Shown piece after piece: positions 36,924-45,878 of a stretch of DNA of 64,000 nucleotides. The first letter of the stretch is position 1. Each line of letters starts with the position of its first letter. Both the position numbers and the translations under genes were made by a program. The stretch lies in the NCBI RefSeq assembly GCF_051851475.1, contig NZ_JBPUSJ010000005.1, positions 124,001 to 188,000 of the forward strand, written 5' to 3'. Source of the stretch: Carboxylicivirga taeanensis (GTDB taxonomy: Bacteria; Bacteroidota; Bacteroidia; Bacteroidales; Marinilabiliaceae). A model generated the notes under the pieces. It was not told the origin of the DNA. It did no database searches and saw nothing but the letters and a program-made list of their open reading frames with translations.

Positions 36924-38765
36924 TTAATTAACTGTCACTTCGTCAATAAACATCCAGCATGTATTTCCTTTACCATTATGCCAGTTGGGGCAGGTCCCTG
37001 TATTTTTAATCTTAATTTTCAGATAACGGGCATGTATATCCTCTTGTTGGATACTGAATCGCCCGCGAGCATATACCTGGCGCTGCTGTGGCTCATCAAT
37101 AACCTGCTTAAGGGCTGGTGAGTAGCTTTCTCCATCGGCCGACCAGCTAACTTCTATGTATTCAGGATAGAAGATCCAAGCCTCGGGATGATGCATCGCA
37201 CCAACCGTAATTTCGTTCGCCGTAATGGTGGTTTCAAAATCAATAACCAGTTCTGCATCATTGCCTTCAAACCCTAGCCAGTAGCCGTCATTATGGAAGC
37301 GTGTCCCTGCTTCTCCATCGATAAGTGCAGATGCTCCTTTACCTTTATATTTAGGGTGTGGTGCTTTTGTTAGTTGAATATCTTTACCAATTGCCTTGTG
37401 TTTAAATGTTTGGCGCTTAACAGGGATGTCATCTATGCTGGCGTATTCCCATTTCAAATATTCGGCTTTTAAGGCTTCTGCTTTATCGGGGAAGAGGGGC
37501 AGAAGATTCTTCATTTCGGTGCTGTCTGTTTTGAGGTTCACCAAAAACAAGAGGTCCTTATCTGGGTCTAGTTGTCCTTTCCCGCTGTTATCCTGCGGGT
37601 AGCCCAGTAATTTCCAGTCTCCTTGCCTGATGGCCCAGCTGCCGCCGCTTTTCCAAATAAATTGCTGATGTTGGGACTTGCTGTTTTTGTCGATCACGGT
37701 TCGCAGACTTTTCCCTTCCACATCTTTCGGAAGCGATTGGATGTCGCAGTAGTCGGCAATGGTTGGTAGCCAGTCGATGTTGAGCGCCATTTGATTGCGC
37801 TGTTGCTGCTGCTTAATTTTTTTGGGATAGCTAATGATAGCGGGTACGCGAATGCCACCTTCGAACAAAGAGAATTTCGAACCGCGGTAGGGGCCGGCGC
37901 TGCCACCGCCGCCAAAAGTGCGTGTTTCATTGCTGTGGCCATGGTCCGATTGAAGAATAACGATTGTATTGTCTCTGATTCCCTGCTCTTCAAGTGTGGC
38001 CATCAGGTTACCAATGTATTCATCAATGGTTGATACAAAGGCCGCATAATCGCATCGGGGCATTTCTAAATGCTCATAGTGTTGCCGCCATTTTCCTTTT
38101 GGCTGAAGCGGGTAGTGTGGCATATTGATGGCGTAGTACATAAAAAAGGGCTTGTTTTTATGTTCTTCAATATACTGCCTGGCTTTATCGGCCATCAGAT
38201 CACCAAAGTACTGGCCATCGTGCCATACTTCTTCACCGTTTTCCCACAGGTCATGACGGTTGGGGCCGTTCCAGTAGAAGAAGTGGGAGTAGTTATCGAT
38301 GCAACCGCCCATATGGCCAAAGGAATAGTCAAAACCCTGACCCAAAGGCATGGTTTCGGGTGTGTAGCCAATATGCCACTTACCAATGTGTGCTGTTTGG
38401 TAGCCATTGGCTTTCATGATTTCTGCAATGGTTGTTTTCTGGCCGGGCATTCCTTCGTGTCCTTCCTGCGATGAAGCATTGCCGGGCAGACCTGCTTTGT
38501 GCGGGTTTTGTCCGGTGAGCATGGAAGCACGCGAGGGCGAACAAACGGGAGCGGCTACGTAAAATTGGTTGAACTGAACTCCCGATTGAGCCAGTGCATC
38601 CATGTTCGGCGTGTATAAATCAGTGGCGCCATAACAGTTCATGTCGATGGACCCCTGATCATCTGTCAGGATCAGAATAACGTTGGGGCGCTTATCTTTG
38701 CCCGTCGCATAGCTCATTGAAAGGCCGGTGATAAACACCAGTAATAGTAAGACTTGTCGTATCAT
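36924..38765 (-). CDS. Secreted S1-family sulfatase with C-terminal F5/8-type-C-like domain
   Basis: The product (613 aa) has a signal peptide, the RPNVILILTDDQG metal-binding start, and the CSPSR formylglycine motif with Cys about residue 75. This is a Cys-type sulfatase needing an activating enzyme not seen in the window. A TGQNPHKAG segment and HGHSNE metal motif follow. The last ~140 residues (ALIDGEAGTRF ... ITVGAMHHPEAW) look like a discoidin-type carbohydrate-binding module. The frame extends to TTG at 38792, but that codon overlaps the predicted -7 box; the ATG at 38765 is preferred. Likely use is desulfation of sulfated glycans in the periplasm. Confidence 0.85.
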   Translation of the reverse strand: MIRQVLLLLVFITGLSMSYATGKDKRPNVILILTDDQGSIDMNCYGATDLYTPNMDALAQSGVQFNQFYVAAPVCSPSRASMLTGQNPHKAGLPGNASSQEGHEGMPGQKTTIAEIMKANGYQTAHIGKWHIGYTPETMPLGQGFDYSFGHMGGCIDNYSHFFYWNGPNRHDLWENGEEVWHDGQYFGDLMADKARQYIEEHKNKPFFMYYAINMPHYPLQPKGKWRQHYEHLEMPRCDYAAFVSTIDEYIGNLMATLEEQGIRDNTIVILQSDHGHSNETRTFGGGGSAGPYRGSKFSLFEGGIRVPAIISYPKKIKQQQQRNQMALNIDWLPTIADYCDIQSLPKDVEGKSLRTVIDKNSKSQHQQFIWKSGGSWAIRQGDWKLLGYPQDNSGKGQLDPDKDLLFLVNLKTDSTEMKNLLPLFPDKAEALKAEYLKWEYASIDDIPVKRQTFKHKAIGKDIQLTKAPHPKYKGKGASALIDGEAGTRFHNDGYWLGFEGNDAELVIDFETTITANEITVGAMHHPEAWIFYPEYIEVSWSADGESYSPALKQVIDEPQQRQVYARGRFSIQQEDIHARYLKIKIKNTGTCPNWHNGKGNTCWMFIDEVTVN

Positions 38766-38789
38766 TTTGTTTTCGAATTGTAAATAAAA

Positions 38790-38817
38790 CAAAGATACTT
38801 TTAAGCCAACGGACCAA
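38790..38817 (-). promoter_or_regulatory. Bacteroidota-type promoter for the sulfatase gene
   Basis: On the minus strand a TATCTTTG box (38790-38797) exactly matches TAnnTTTG, with TTGG (38814-38817) 16 bp upstream. It lies about 25 bp ahead of the ATG. Confidence 0.5.
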
Positions 38818-38861
38818 CGATTAGCCTGGGTTCATAAAATGGGAGAGATGTTCACAACCAT

Positions 38862-39902
38862 TTATTCAACATAGATTAACTTGTCTTGCTGTTTTAGGAG
38901 CTCCCCAAAACAAACGGGGCTAAAACCATTCTGTTCCAGCAGCTGTTCAACTTCTTCGCATGCCTGTTCTTCAACGGCTAACAATAAACCGCCACTGGTT
39001 TGCGGGTCACAAAGGATGTGTCGATAGCTGTCGTCCTTTAATTGTACCTGGTGGCCATAGCTTAACCAGTTGCGGCTGGTGCCACCGGGCATGCAGTTTT
39101 GTTCAATGTAGCCCTGGAGCATGGGTAGTTTGGGTACCAGGTCGTACGATAGTCTGGCCGATAGCTGACTGCCTTCACACATTTCGCTTAAATGGCCGAT
39201 AAGGCTAAAACCAGTCACATCCGTCATGGCTTTGATGCCATTTATATCAGCTAACTGCTGACCTATTTTATTTAGCTGACTCATTAATTGGGGTGCTATG
39301 GAGGCGTGTTCATCCTTTAATAAGCCTTTCTTTTGAGCTGTGGATAAGATGCCAACACCGAGGGGTTTGGTCAGGTATAGTTTGCATCCTTGGGTAGCGG
39401 TATCGTTCCGCTTAAGTTTAGCAATCTCTACTTGTCCGGTAACGGCCAGTCCAAAAATAGGTTCGGGGCTGTCGATGCTGTGTCCTCCGGCGAGCACAAT
39501 TCCGGCTTCCTTGCAGGCTTGTCGTCCACCATCCATCACCTGTGAGGCAACCTGCGGCGATAGCTTATTAATTGGCCAGCCTAATATGGCGATGGCGAGC
39601 AGTGGTTGTCCTCCCATTGCATAAATATCGCTGATGGCGTTAGCGGCAGCAATTTTCCCAAAGGTAAAAGCATCATCAACTATGGGCATAAAAAAGTCGG
39701 TGGTGCTGATTATCGCCGTTCCATTACCCATGTCGTACACGGCTGCGTCATCGCGGCTACTGTTGCCAACCAATAACTTATTGTCAATAACAGGTGTGAT
39801 GTTGCTTTTTAAGATGTCGGTTAATACCGATGGTGCAATTTTACAACCACATCCGGCACCATGACTATATTGTGTGAGTTTAATTTCTGACAAGTTGCTC
39901 AT
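38862..39902 (-). CDS. selD: Selenide, water dikinase
   Basis: The 346-aa product has the N-terminal HGAGCGCK motif; Cys18 takes the place of the selenocysteine or cysteine nucleophile and Lys21 follows, as in E. coli SelD. The PurM-like ATP-binding domain contains ISTTDFFMPIVDD and the C-terminal domain GHLSEMCEGS and LCDPQTSGGLLLAV. It makes selenophosphate from selenide and ATP. The gene overlaps the upstream mnmH by 23 bp, and the pair is the standard arrangement for tRNA selenouridine. I see no selA, selB or tRNA-Sec here. Confidence 0.95.
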   Translation of the reverse strand: MSNLSEIKLTQYSHGAGCGCKIAPSVLTDILKSNITPVIDNKLLVGNSSRDDAAVYDMGNGTAIISTTDFFMPIVDDAFTFGKIAAANAISDIYAMGGQPLLAIAILGWPINKLSPQVASQVMDGGRQACKEAGIVLAGGHSIDSPEPIFGLAVTGQVEIAKLKRNDTATQGCKLYLTKPLGVGILSTAQKKGLLKDEHASIAPQLMSQLNKIGQQLADINGIKAMTDVTGFSLIGHLSEMCEGSQLSARLSYDLVPKLPMLQGYIEQNCMPGGTSRNWLSYGHQVQLKDDSYRHILCDPQTSGGLLLAVEEQACEEVEQLLEQNGFSPVCFGELLKQQDKLIYVE

Positions 39903-40917
39903 TGACTATTGATATTAAGGTTTCTGCATTTGTAACGGCATCAGTAGTGCGCATTGGGATGAAATGAATATTCGTGGTGGTTCTTTTTTCGATACCTCGT
40001 TTATAATACTTATCGTAGTAGCCCAGTGTTAGCACGGCTACTTCATAATAGTTATTGTTATCCAGATGCTGAAGGGCCATTTGGGTTATATCATTCCCCA
40101 GTCGCTTTGAGATGCGATAAATGCCTCTCTCTAATAGGGTTTTATCTCCTAACGCATATTCTTTAACCAGCAGTCTGGCCCGCTCTTCGGTGCTAATCTC
40201 GATGAAATATAAGGGGGATTGACGCATTTTTTGAAACAGATGCATAGGAATATTTACATCGCCAATATTTGGACTTTCATCTTCGACCCAGATGGGACGG
40301 TTAAAGTCAAACTGACGCCATTGCCAATACAAATTGTTTTCAAACTGTTCTGTTGTGGGTTGTTGGTTCATGCCAATATTCCCAAAAGCCGACCCTTTAT
40401 GCGAGGCAAGGCCTTCCAAATCGAGCACCTGATGTCCCAGTTCGCTTATTTTGTGGAGGATATGAGTTTTTCCGCTGCCTGTGTAACCGCCTAAAATAAG
40501 GAGTTGTCCTTTATCAAAATTGTTTTGTGCTTCGTGGCGGTAGGCTTTGTAACCTTTTTCGATTACATATACATTGGCAAAGCCATTATCTTTTAGGTGC
40601 TGAGCAAATGCATGGCTACGCATGCCACCGCGCCAGCAGTGAATCACAATATTCTTGTTAGGTGCTACTTTTTCCGATTCGTTTATAAACCATTGTAGTT
40701 TCGGGGTAACGTACTGGTAGCCCAGTTCAATAGCTGCCTCTTGCGACTGCTGCTTATAAACAGTTCCAACATGTGCTCTTTCGTCATTACTAAACAGTGG
40801 TATATTAATGGCATGGGGGATGTGTCCTTTTTCAAATTCACCCGGGGAGCGAACATCAACTAACGGAACGTGGTTGTATTCACTCAAATATTTAACGATG
40901 CTAATATCTTTTGGCAT
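39880..40917 (-). CDS. mnmH: tRNA 2-selenouridine synthase (SelU/MnmH)
   Basis: The 345-aa product has an N-terminal rhodanese domain with active-site Cys94 in HCWRGGMRS and a C-terminal P-loop domain with GGYTGSGKT at about 143-151. The enzyme replaces sulfur by selenium in 2-thiouridine of the wobble position of certain tRNAs, using selenophosphate from SelD. Start ATG lies 4 bp after a TAACTTTG sequence that fits the promoter -7 consensus but is very close to the start. Confidence 0.95.
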   Translation of the reverse strand: MPKDISIVKYLSEYNHVPLVDVRSPGEFEKGHIPHAINIPLFSNDERAHVGTVYKQQSQEAAIELGYQYVTPKLQWFINESEKVAPNKNIVIHCWRGGMRSHAFAQHLKDNGFANVYVIEKGYKAYRHEAQNNFDKGQLLILGGYTGSGKTHILHKISELGHQVLDLEGLASHKGSAFGNIGMNQQPTTEQFENNLYWQWRQFDFNRPIWVEDESPNIGDVNIPMHLFQKMRQSPLYFIEISTEERARLLVKEYALGDKTLLERGIYRISKRLGNDITQMALQHLDNNNYYEVAVLTLGYYDKYYKRGIEKRTTTNIHFIPMRTTDAVTNAETLISIVNEQLVRN

Positions 40918-41078
40918 GACGCAAAGTTAATGATTTACTCTATACGTTGTCATTGTTGGATAAAAGATGGTAGCCTGCTAGCCTTTTATCCGCCGCTGCC
41001 TGTTTTAAGGTTTGTGTTTGTAATTATTTTTGAAGTGACAATGAAGCACCTGTCAGCAGCCCCAAAGTGCAAACTAAA

Positions 41079-41104
41079 AGAGGCTGTTGTGAAAAACAGC
41101 CTCT
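41079..41104 (-). terminator. Intrinsic terminator of the ATP-grasp gene
   Basis: A perfect 10-bp stem (AGAGGCTGTT / AACAGCCTCT) with a 6-nt loop lies about 100 bp after the stop of the minus-strand ATP-grasp gene. The minus strand continues with four T residues. Confidence 0.75.
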
Positions 41105-41207
41105 ACTTAAATTCGCTTTTTAGCTCAAATATTTAGCTCGCCACCGTGCTTTAAAGCTCGAATAGAATTTTTCGCTTTATTCTGGTAGCTTCAACACTTT
41201 GTAGTCA

Positions 41208-43358
41208 TCACTTTGTTTCTTTTAACAGCAGGGCTACCAATAAGGCGCGCTCTATTAAGCTGTGTCTGATAATTCGTTCATTGTCCGACGGCAAATACTC
41301 GCCAACGGGCCCCAGGCCATCCATAATAGGCAGCGCTTTTTTAATGTGGCAAATATCAGCAGAGCTCCAGCGGTGCTCTTCGCTAATGCGAACATCTATT
41401 TGTTTAGCCAACTGGCACACCTTGCTGTAAAGTTGTTTAGTTTGGTCAGATACCGCCATGGCTGGTCGTTTTAGGCCGCCTTCAATTTTCACCTGATATA
41501 TTTTACTGCGTTTTTGTACGGACAGTATCTTTTTTATCTTTTTCTCAATTTCGTCCAGCACTTCGGGCGTATTATAGCGCACGCTGATACCTGCTGAACC
41601 ATAGGCATACTTTTTAAAAATGTTGCTTTTGTATTGAATATCAAAGGGTGCAATAATGTTATTGCTGTCGTTTTGCGAAATATCGCTAATGGCTGCCAGT
41701 GTTTTGTTAAAGTTCATGGCAGTTAAAGACACGTTTTCGGGGTTGTCTTTTTGGGTCATTTTTGTTTCTAAACGATACATGGCCGAGCCCGAACGTGATA
41801 AGATCAGCCCGCCGTTTTTAGAGGCCCCGCTTAATGAAATAACCGATTTAGCCAGTTCGGCCTTTTGCTGAATAATGGACTTGGAGTATTGGCCATCGAT
41901 GGATGAATCGGTGATGAGCAGGATACCGATGTTTAGTTTTCGGAGGTTTCGGGAGAATTTTAAAGCTTGTAAGGCCGATATTAAAATAGCCAAACCACCT
42001 TTGTTTTCCCAAATGCCGGTACCTTCAAGGTACTGTTCCTGCTCATGGAAATTTTCGTGTCGGGCCAGTTTAATCCGGTTATCTAATGGCTGTATAATGA
42101 GGTAGTCCACCTCCTGATTAAACGAGTTGGAAAAGTACAGGATATTACCTACCTCGAGCTGCGGATATATCTCCTGTGTAAAGCCCAACTGGCTTAATTC
42201 AGCACTAATCAGGCCGGAGCAGTAGTTCACTCCTTCAACATTCCTCACATAGGTATCGGTGTCTACCAGTTTCTTCAGAAGTTTCTCAGTGCGCTGCTGG
42301 CGTGTTTTAATAAAGGTACGCATGCGCGATGTTTGATTCTGATGGGAATTGGCCGGTTGGTTATCCGTTTGCGGAAGTGTATTGGTAAAATACCTCACCG
42401 AGGCCACATCAAGCATTTTATTTACCAGCGACTCGAAATTGTAGCCTGCCACCTTGGCAGCTGTCGGGTAGGAGCCTGTTTCACCCAGGCTGGCCATGGA
42501 GTTTATTTCCAGCAGGTAGATGTTATCGTCCTCATCGAGGCGAATGTCAACACGTGAAAAGTCGCGCAGGTTAAGCGATTTGAAGGCCTCAATGCTCAGT
42601 TTTTGCATCTTTTCGGCCAGTTCTTCTGATATATGAGCCGGGCATACTTTCTTTTTGGGTTTATGCTGCTTGTCATCAACTGTTTGAATGGCATCTGGGT
42701 CGCCCTCCAGGTCGATTTCGAGTACCGGGAAGGGCTCAACCGGTGAATTGCCAATGAGGCCAACACAAAACTCACGACCACGGATAAATTGTTCGACGAG
42801 TGCTTGTTGTCCGAATTCAGCCACAATAAAATGAACGGCTTCCCGAAGGTCTTCCTGGTTATAAACCACTTTTAAACCAAACGAAACACTCTCCATTTTT
42901 GGTTTAACAATTACCGGAAACTTCACCGACGACATGTCCTCCTCATGATTGTTAAAGACCCAAAAATCGGGAGTTGGCAGGCCGTTGTTTTTCCAGATAA
43001 TTTTGGTGAGTACTTTGTCGAGTGCCAGCGCATGGCCTGAAGGGGAGGAGCCGACATAAGGCAAACCAAGCATTTCAAGCAAACTAGGTATGTGTGTGTA
43101 GCGCGACTCGCCCTGAATGCCGTATGCCATATTAAATATCATCCCCATTTGCTCTCCTTTGTTCACGCGGGGCATAAAGTTTTCGAGGCGTTCAATTATT
43201 TGTTTATTGCCATCGAGTATGGCCACGTTATGTCCGGCTTTTTCAAGACTCTCAGCGACCCTTTTAACGGTTTTTTCATTGTAGAACTCTTTGTTCTGCA
43301 TGCCAAAGGTGTTAATAACCCCGCTGATGTCTTTATTATATATTAGAGCGACTTTCAT
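41208..43358 (-). CDS. ATP-grasp (D-Ala-D-Ala ligase-like) protein fused to a degenerate M20 peptidase fold
   Basis: Residues 1-320 of 716 form an ATP-grasp ligase of the D-Ala-D-Ala ligase type: SGHALALDKVLTK (about 107-119), VIVKPK (149-154), VEQFIRGREF (188-197) and the metal-binding LLEINSMASLG (282-292). From about residue 350 the chain follows M20 metallopeptidases, including GTGIWENKGGLA, the order of core strands, and DGLGPVG (680-686). The metal-site positions are altered: H-x-D reads P-L-D (424-426), the DMKGG position reads ENKGG (451-455), and the catalytic Glu-Glu position reads DSS (484-486). The C-terminal domain is therefore probably not a metallopeptidase and may bind a peptide. 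No signal peptide; cytoplasmic. A GATase gene lies upstream. Confidence 0.75.
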   Translation of the reverse strand: MKVALIYNKDISGVINTFGMQNKEFYNEKTVKRVAESLEKAGHNVAILDGNKQIIERLENFMPRVNKGEQMGMIFNMAYGIQGESRYTHIPSLLEMLGLPYVGSSPSGHALALDKVLTKIIWKNNGLPTPDFWVFNNHEEDMSSVKFPVIVKPKMESVSFGLKVVYNQEDLREAVHFIVAEFGQQALVEQFIRGREFCVGLIGNSPVEPFPVLEIDLEGDPDAIQTVDDKQHKPKKKVCPAHISEELAEKMQKLSIEAFKSLNLRDFSRVDIRLDEDDNIYLLEINSMASLGETGSYPTAAKVAGYNFESLVNKMLDVASVRYFTNTLPQTDNQPANSHQNQTSRMRTFIKTRQQRTEKLLKKLVDTDTYVRNVEGVNYCSGLISAELSQLGFTQEIYPQLEVGNILYFSNSFNQEVDYLIIQPLDNRIKLARHENFHEQEQYLEGTGIWENKGGLAILISALQALKFSRNLRKLNIGILLITDSSIDGQYSKSIIQQKAELAKSVISLSGASKNGGLILSRSGSAMYRLETKMTQKDNPENVSLTAMNFNKTLAAISDISQNDSNNIIAPFDIQYKSNIFKKYAYGSAGISVRYNTPEVLDEIEKKIKKILSVQKRSKIYQVKIEGGLKRPAMAVSDQTKQLYSKVCQLAKQIDVRISEEHRWSSADICHIKKALPIMDGLGPVGEYLPSDNERIIRHSLIERALLVALLLKETK

Positions 43359-43560
43359 GTTAATTATGTTTTTATGATAGAGAATTTACAGGAATGAAAC
43401 GCACCGGCTTAGCCAGCAAGCGTTTAATATACCATTGGATAATCAAATTTGCAAGGGTGCATCAACATTAGCTTAGTGCTTTGCCCGCTTCTGGTTGGCA
43501 CACAGTAAGGGATGCATCAATAAGTTTATAAGCCAATAAGAAGCGCGATTGTTATGCGGT

Positions 43561-44136
43561 TTAGATGATGTTGCATATTTTCAAAAAGTTCTTGACCATC
43601 AGCATGCCATCTTCGCCCGATACTTCAGGGTGGGACTGAAACCCATAAATAGGTTTAGAGCGGTGCCTGATAATTTCGTTGGAACAAGTTTCCGATGTGC
43701 CCAAACTTTCAAACGAAGCCGGTAGTTCGGACACGTGAAAAGCGTGTCGTTTAACCAGCGATACCTCGGTTTTATTAAGGCCTTCAAATATGGGATCTTC
43801 CGGCTTGGTAATGGTAATGATTTCTTTTTTGCCGTGGTATTCAGAGAGTTTCTTTATTCTTCCTCTCTGGCTGACAGCAATAATTTCGTGGCCCAGGCAA
43901 AAACCAATAACCGGCACATCAAAGTTCATCAGTGCTACGTAGTTTGAGGTAAGGTTGAGGGGCTCGTAAGGGTTGCCTTTGCCTCCGGATAAAATAATGC
44001 CTTTTATTTTGGTTTTAGCAGATAAAGTAATGGGTTGATTATGATCAAAAAAGACATAATCAAAATCTTGCTCTGAAAGAAATTGTCTTTTGAATTTCTT
44101 AATGAAAGCACTTTGGTTATCTATGATTAACAGCAT
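43561..44136 (-). CDS. Class I glutamine amidotransferase (GATase)
   Basis: The 191-aa protein is a stand-alone triad GATase: nucleophile Cys80 in GFCLGHE, and His169 and Glu171 in QSHPEVSG. The GIILSGGKGNPYEP segment precedes it. It resembles the glutaminase subunits of GMP synthase and related enzymes. No synthetase subunit is adjacent except the ATP-grasp/M20 fusion gene 202 bp downstream on the same strand, so an amide- or peptide-forming partnership is a reasonable idea but unproven. guaC, further upstream on this strand, is another purine-related gene. Confidence 0.8.
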   Translation of the reverse strand: MLLIIDNQSAFIKKFKRQFLSEQDFDYVFFDHNQPITLSAKTKIKGIILSGGKGNPYEPLNLTSNYVALMNFDVPVIGFCLGHEIIAVSQRGRIKKLSEYHGKKEIITITKPEDPIFEGLNKTEVSLVKRHAFHVSELPASFESLGTSETCSNEIIRHRSKPIYGFQSHPEVSGEDGMLMVKNFLKICNII

Positions 44137-44351
44137 CTAGCTAAAAACTAAATTAGACGTAACAAAATATAACTGTAATAAATTATTTGCGAAACTAAAA
44201 TACGCTAAAAAACCAATACCTAACTGCGCTTTTTAAAGATTTTGTAAAGTTTTTGTCCTGTCCTGAATCGCCTCAGGGCAAGTGTATCTGACTTTGGTGC
44301 CCAGGGAGATAAGCGCCGATGTAGAGAAGCTGCTTGCAGCCCGAACTAAAA

Positions 44352-44372
44352 AAAGCCGCACAAGGCGGCTTT
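44352..44372 (-). terminator. Intrinsic terminator of guaC
   Basis: An 8-bp stem (AAAGCCGC / GCGGCTTT) with a 5-nt loop is followed on the minus strand by seven T residues. It lies just after the guaC stop codon. Confidence 0.85.
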
Positions 44373-44395
44373 AATAAAGGTATTTTTTGTTGGAA

Positions 44396-45436
44396 CTATT
44401 TTGTGTAAACGCGGTTTTCCTGTTCGGCCACACGAATAAAAGTAGTGCGCTTGGTGAGTTCCTTAAGTTGCGCCGCACCAACATAGGTACAGGTACTGCG
44501 CACACCGCCTAAAATATCCTGCAGCGTATTTTCAACGGGCCCGCGGTACTCTACCTCAACGGTTTTACCTTCGCTGGCCCGATACTCAGCAACACCACCT
44601 GCATGTTTATCCATCGCAGTGGCTGAGCTCATGCCATAAAACTGTTTGTATTTCTTGTCATCTTTTTCAACGAGCATGCCGCCACTTTCGTCGTGCCCTG
44701 CCAGCATACCGCCTAGCATTACAAAATCGGCACCGGCACCAAATGCTTTGGCTACATCGCCGGGAACAGAGCAGCCACCATCGCTGATTATCTGTCCGCC
44801 TAATCCATGAGCGGCATCGGCACATTCAATAATAGCTGATAATTGTGGGTAGCCAACACCGGTTTTAACCCGGGTTGTACATACTGACCCGGGACCAATT
44901 CCTACTTTAATAATGTCGGCACCGGCTAAAAGCAGTTCTTCAACCATTTCACCTGTTACCACATTGCCCGCCATAATAACTTTATTGGGAAACAAGGCCC
45001 GGGCTTGCTTTACAAAATCAACAAAATGCTCTGAGTAGCCGTTGGCCACATCGATGCAAATAAATTTAAGATGAGGGTTCGCATTGAAAATGCTGGTTAC
45101 CTTATCTAAATCATTGGTGCCTGTTCCGGTACTTACCGCAATATAGTCCTCAATATTTTCGGGTGCCGAAGCCAGGTAATTATTCCACTCTTCAATAGTG
45201 TAGTGCTTATGAATAGCGGTAAAAAGTTCATTTTCGGCTAGTTTGGTAGCCATCTCAAAAGTTCCGACAGTGTCCATGTTCGCCGCCATTATAGGCACGC
45301 CTGTCCATTCAATGGAGGTGTGCAGAAATTTAAATGTGCGTTTCAGGTTGACTTGCGAACGACTTTTTAGTGTTGAACGCTTAGGTCTGAACATGACGTC
45401 TTTGAATCCCAACTTAATGTCGTATTCTACTCTCAT
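44396..45436 (-). CDS. guaC: GMP reductase
   Basis: The 346-aa product lacks the CBS domains of IMP dehydrogenase and has GuaC length. Motifs are VPIMAANMDTVGTFEMA near residue 50, KVGIGPGSVCTTRVKTGVG (catalytic Cys about residue 186) and DGGCSVPGDVAKAFGAGADFV. It reduces GMP to IMP with NADPH in purine salvage. A TATCTTTG promoter box lies 25 bp ahead of the start, and a strong terminator follows, so it is a monocistronic unit. Confidence 0.92.
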   Translation of the reverse strand: MRVEYDIKLGFKDVMFRPKRSTLKSRSQVNLKRTFKFLHTSIEWTGVPIMAANMDTVGTFEMATKLAENELFTAIHKHYTIEEWNNYLASAPENIEDYIAVSTGTGTNDLDKVTSIFNANPHLKFICIDVANGYSEHFVDFVKQARALFPNKVIMAGNVVTGEMVEELLLAGADIIKVGIGPGSVCTTRVKTGVGYPQLSAIIECADAAHGLGGQIISDGGCSVPGDVAKAFGAGADFVMLGGMLAGHDESGGMLVEKDDKKYKQFYGMSSATAMDKHAGGVAEYRASEGKTVEVEYRGPVENTLQDILGGVRSTCTYVGAAQLKELTKRTTFIRVAEQENRVYTK

Positions 45437-45461
45437 CTTTCTATTCCTTTTTGATTACGAA

Positions 45462-45469
45462 CAAAGATA
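45462..45469 (-). promoter_or_regulatory. TAnnTTTG -7 box of guaC
   Basis: TATCTTTG on the minus strand matches the Bacteroidota -7 consensus exactly and lies 25 bp ahead of the ATG, the same spacing as at the sulfatase gene. The -33 region (TTTT-like) is weak. Confidence 0.5.
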
Positions 45470-45675
45470 CATGATTATTCTAAAATAGAAGTCATGTATT
45501 GTTCGGCTAACAGATCTAACCTGCAAGCCTATTAATTCCTGCGCTTTAATTAAGTTGCTATTTGGGCTGCAGTAGTCTGATTATTAGTAACTTGACAAGA
45601 GGTATTTAGCCGCAGTTTGGCTTTGGTGGATTGAGAAAATATGTTGCAGGTGCGGAGCCAGGAGTGACTTTTTAC

Positions 45676-45876
45676 CTACGACTCTATTTCTTTAAGAATC
45701 TTATCCACTTCTTCTTCTGTTTTATGGAGCTTGTCTTTGCAGGTTTTTATCAAGGCACTAACCCGTTTAACTTTGGCCGATAAATCATCAACGTCTAATT
45801 CTTCATTTTCAATTTGTTGAAGAATCTCTTCTATTTCGCTAACGGCTTCGTTGTAAGTGAGCTTTTTTTTGGTCAT
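45676..45876 (-). CDS. xseB: Exodeoxyribonuclease VII small subunit
   Basis: The 66-aa product has the XseB pattern LTYNEAVSEIEEILQQIENEE (read in part) near the N-terminus, with the acidic two-helix layout and usual length. It forms the small subunit of ExoVII with XseA. The gene begins 2 bp after the stop of the TPR histidine kinase gene and ends the minus-strand operon, separated from xseA by that kinase gene. Confidence 0.92.
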   Translation of the reverse strand: MTKKKLTYNEAVSEIEEILQQIENEELDVDDLSAKVKRVSALIKTCKDKLHKTEEEVDKILKEIES

Positions 45877-45878
45877 GT

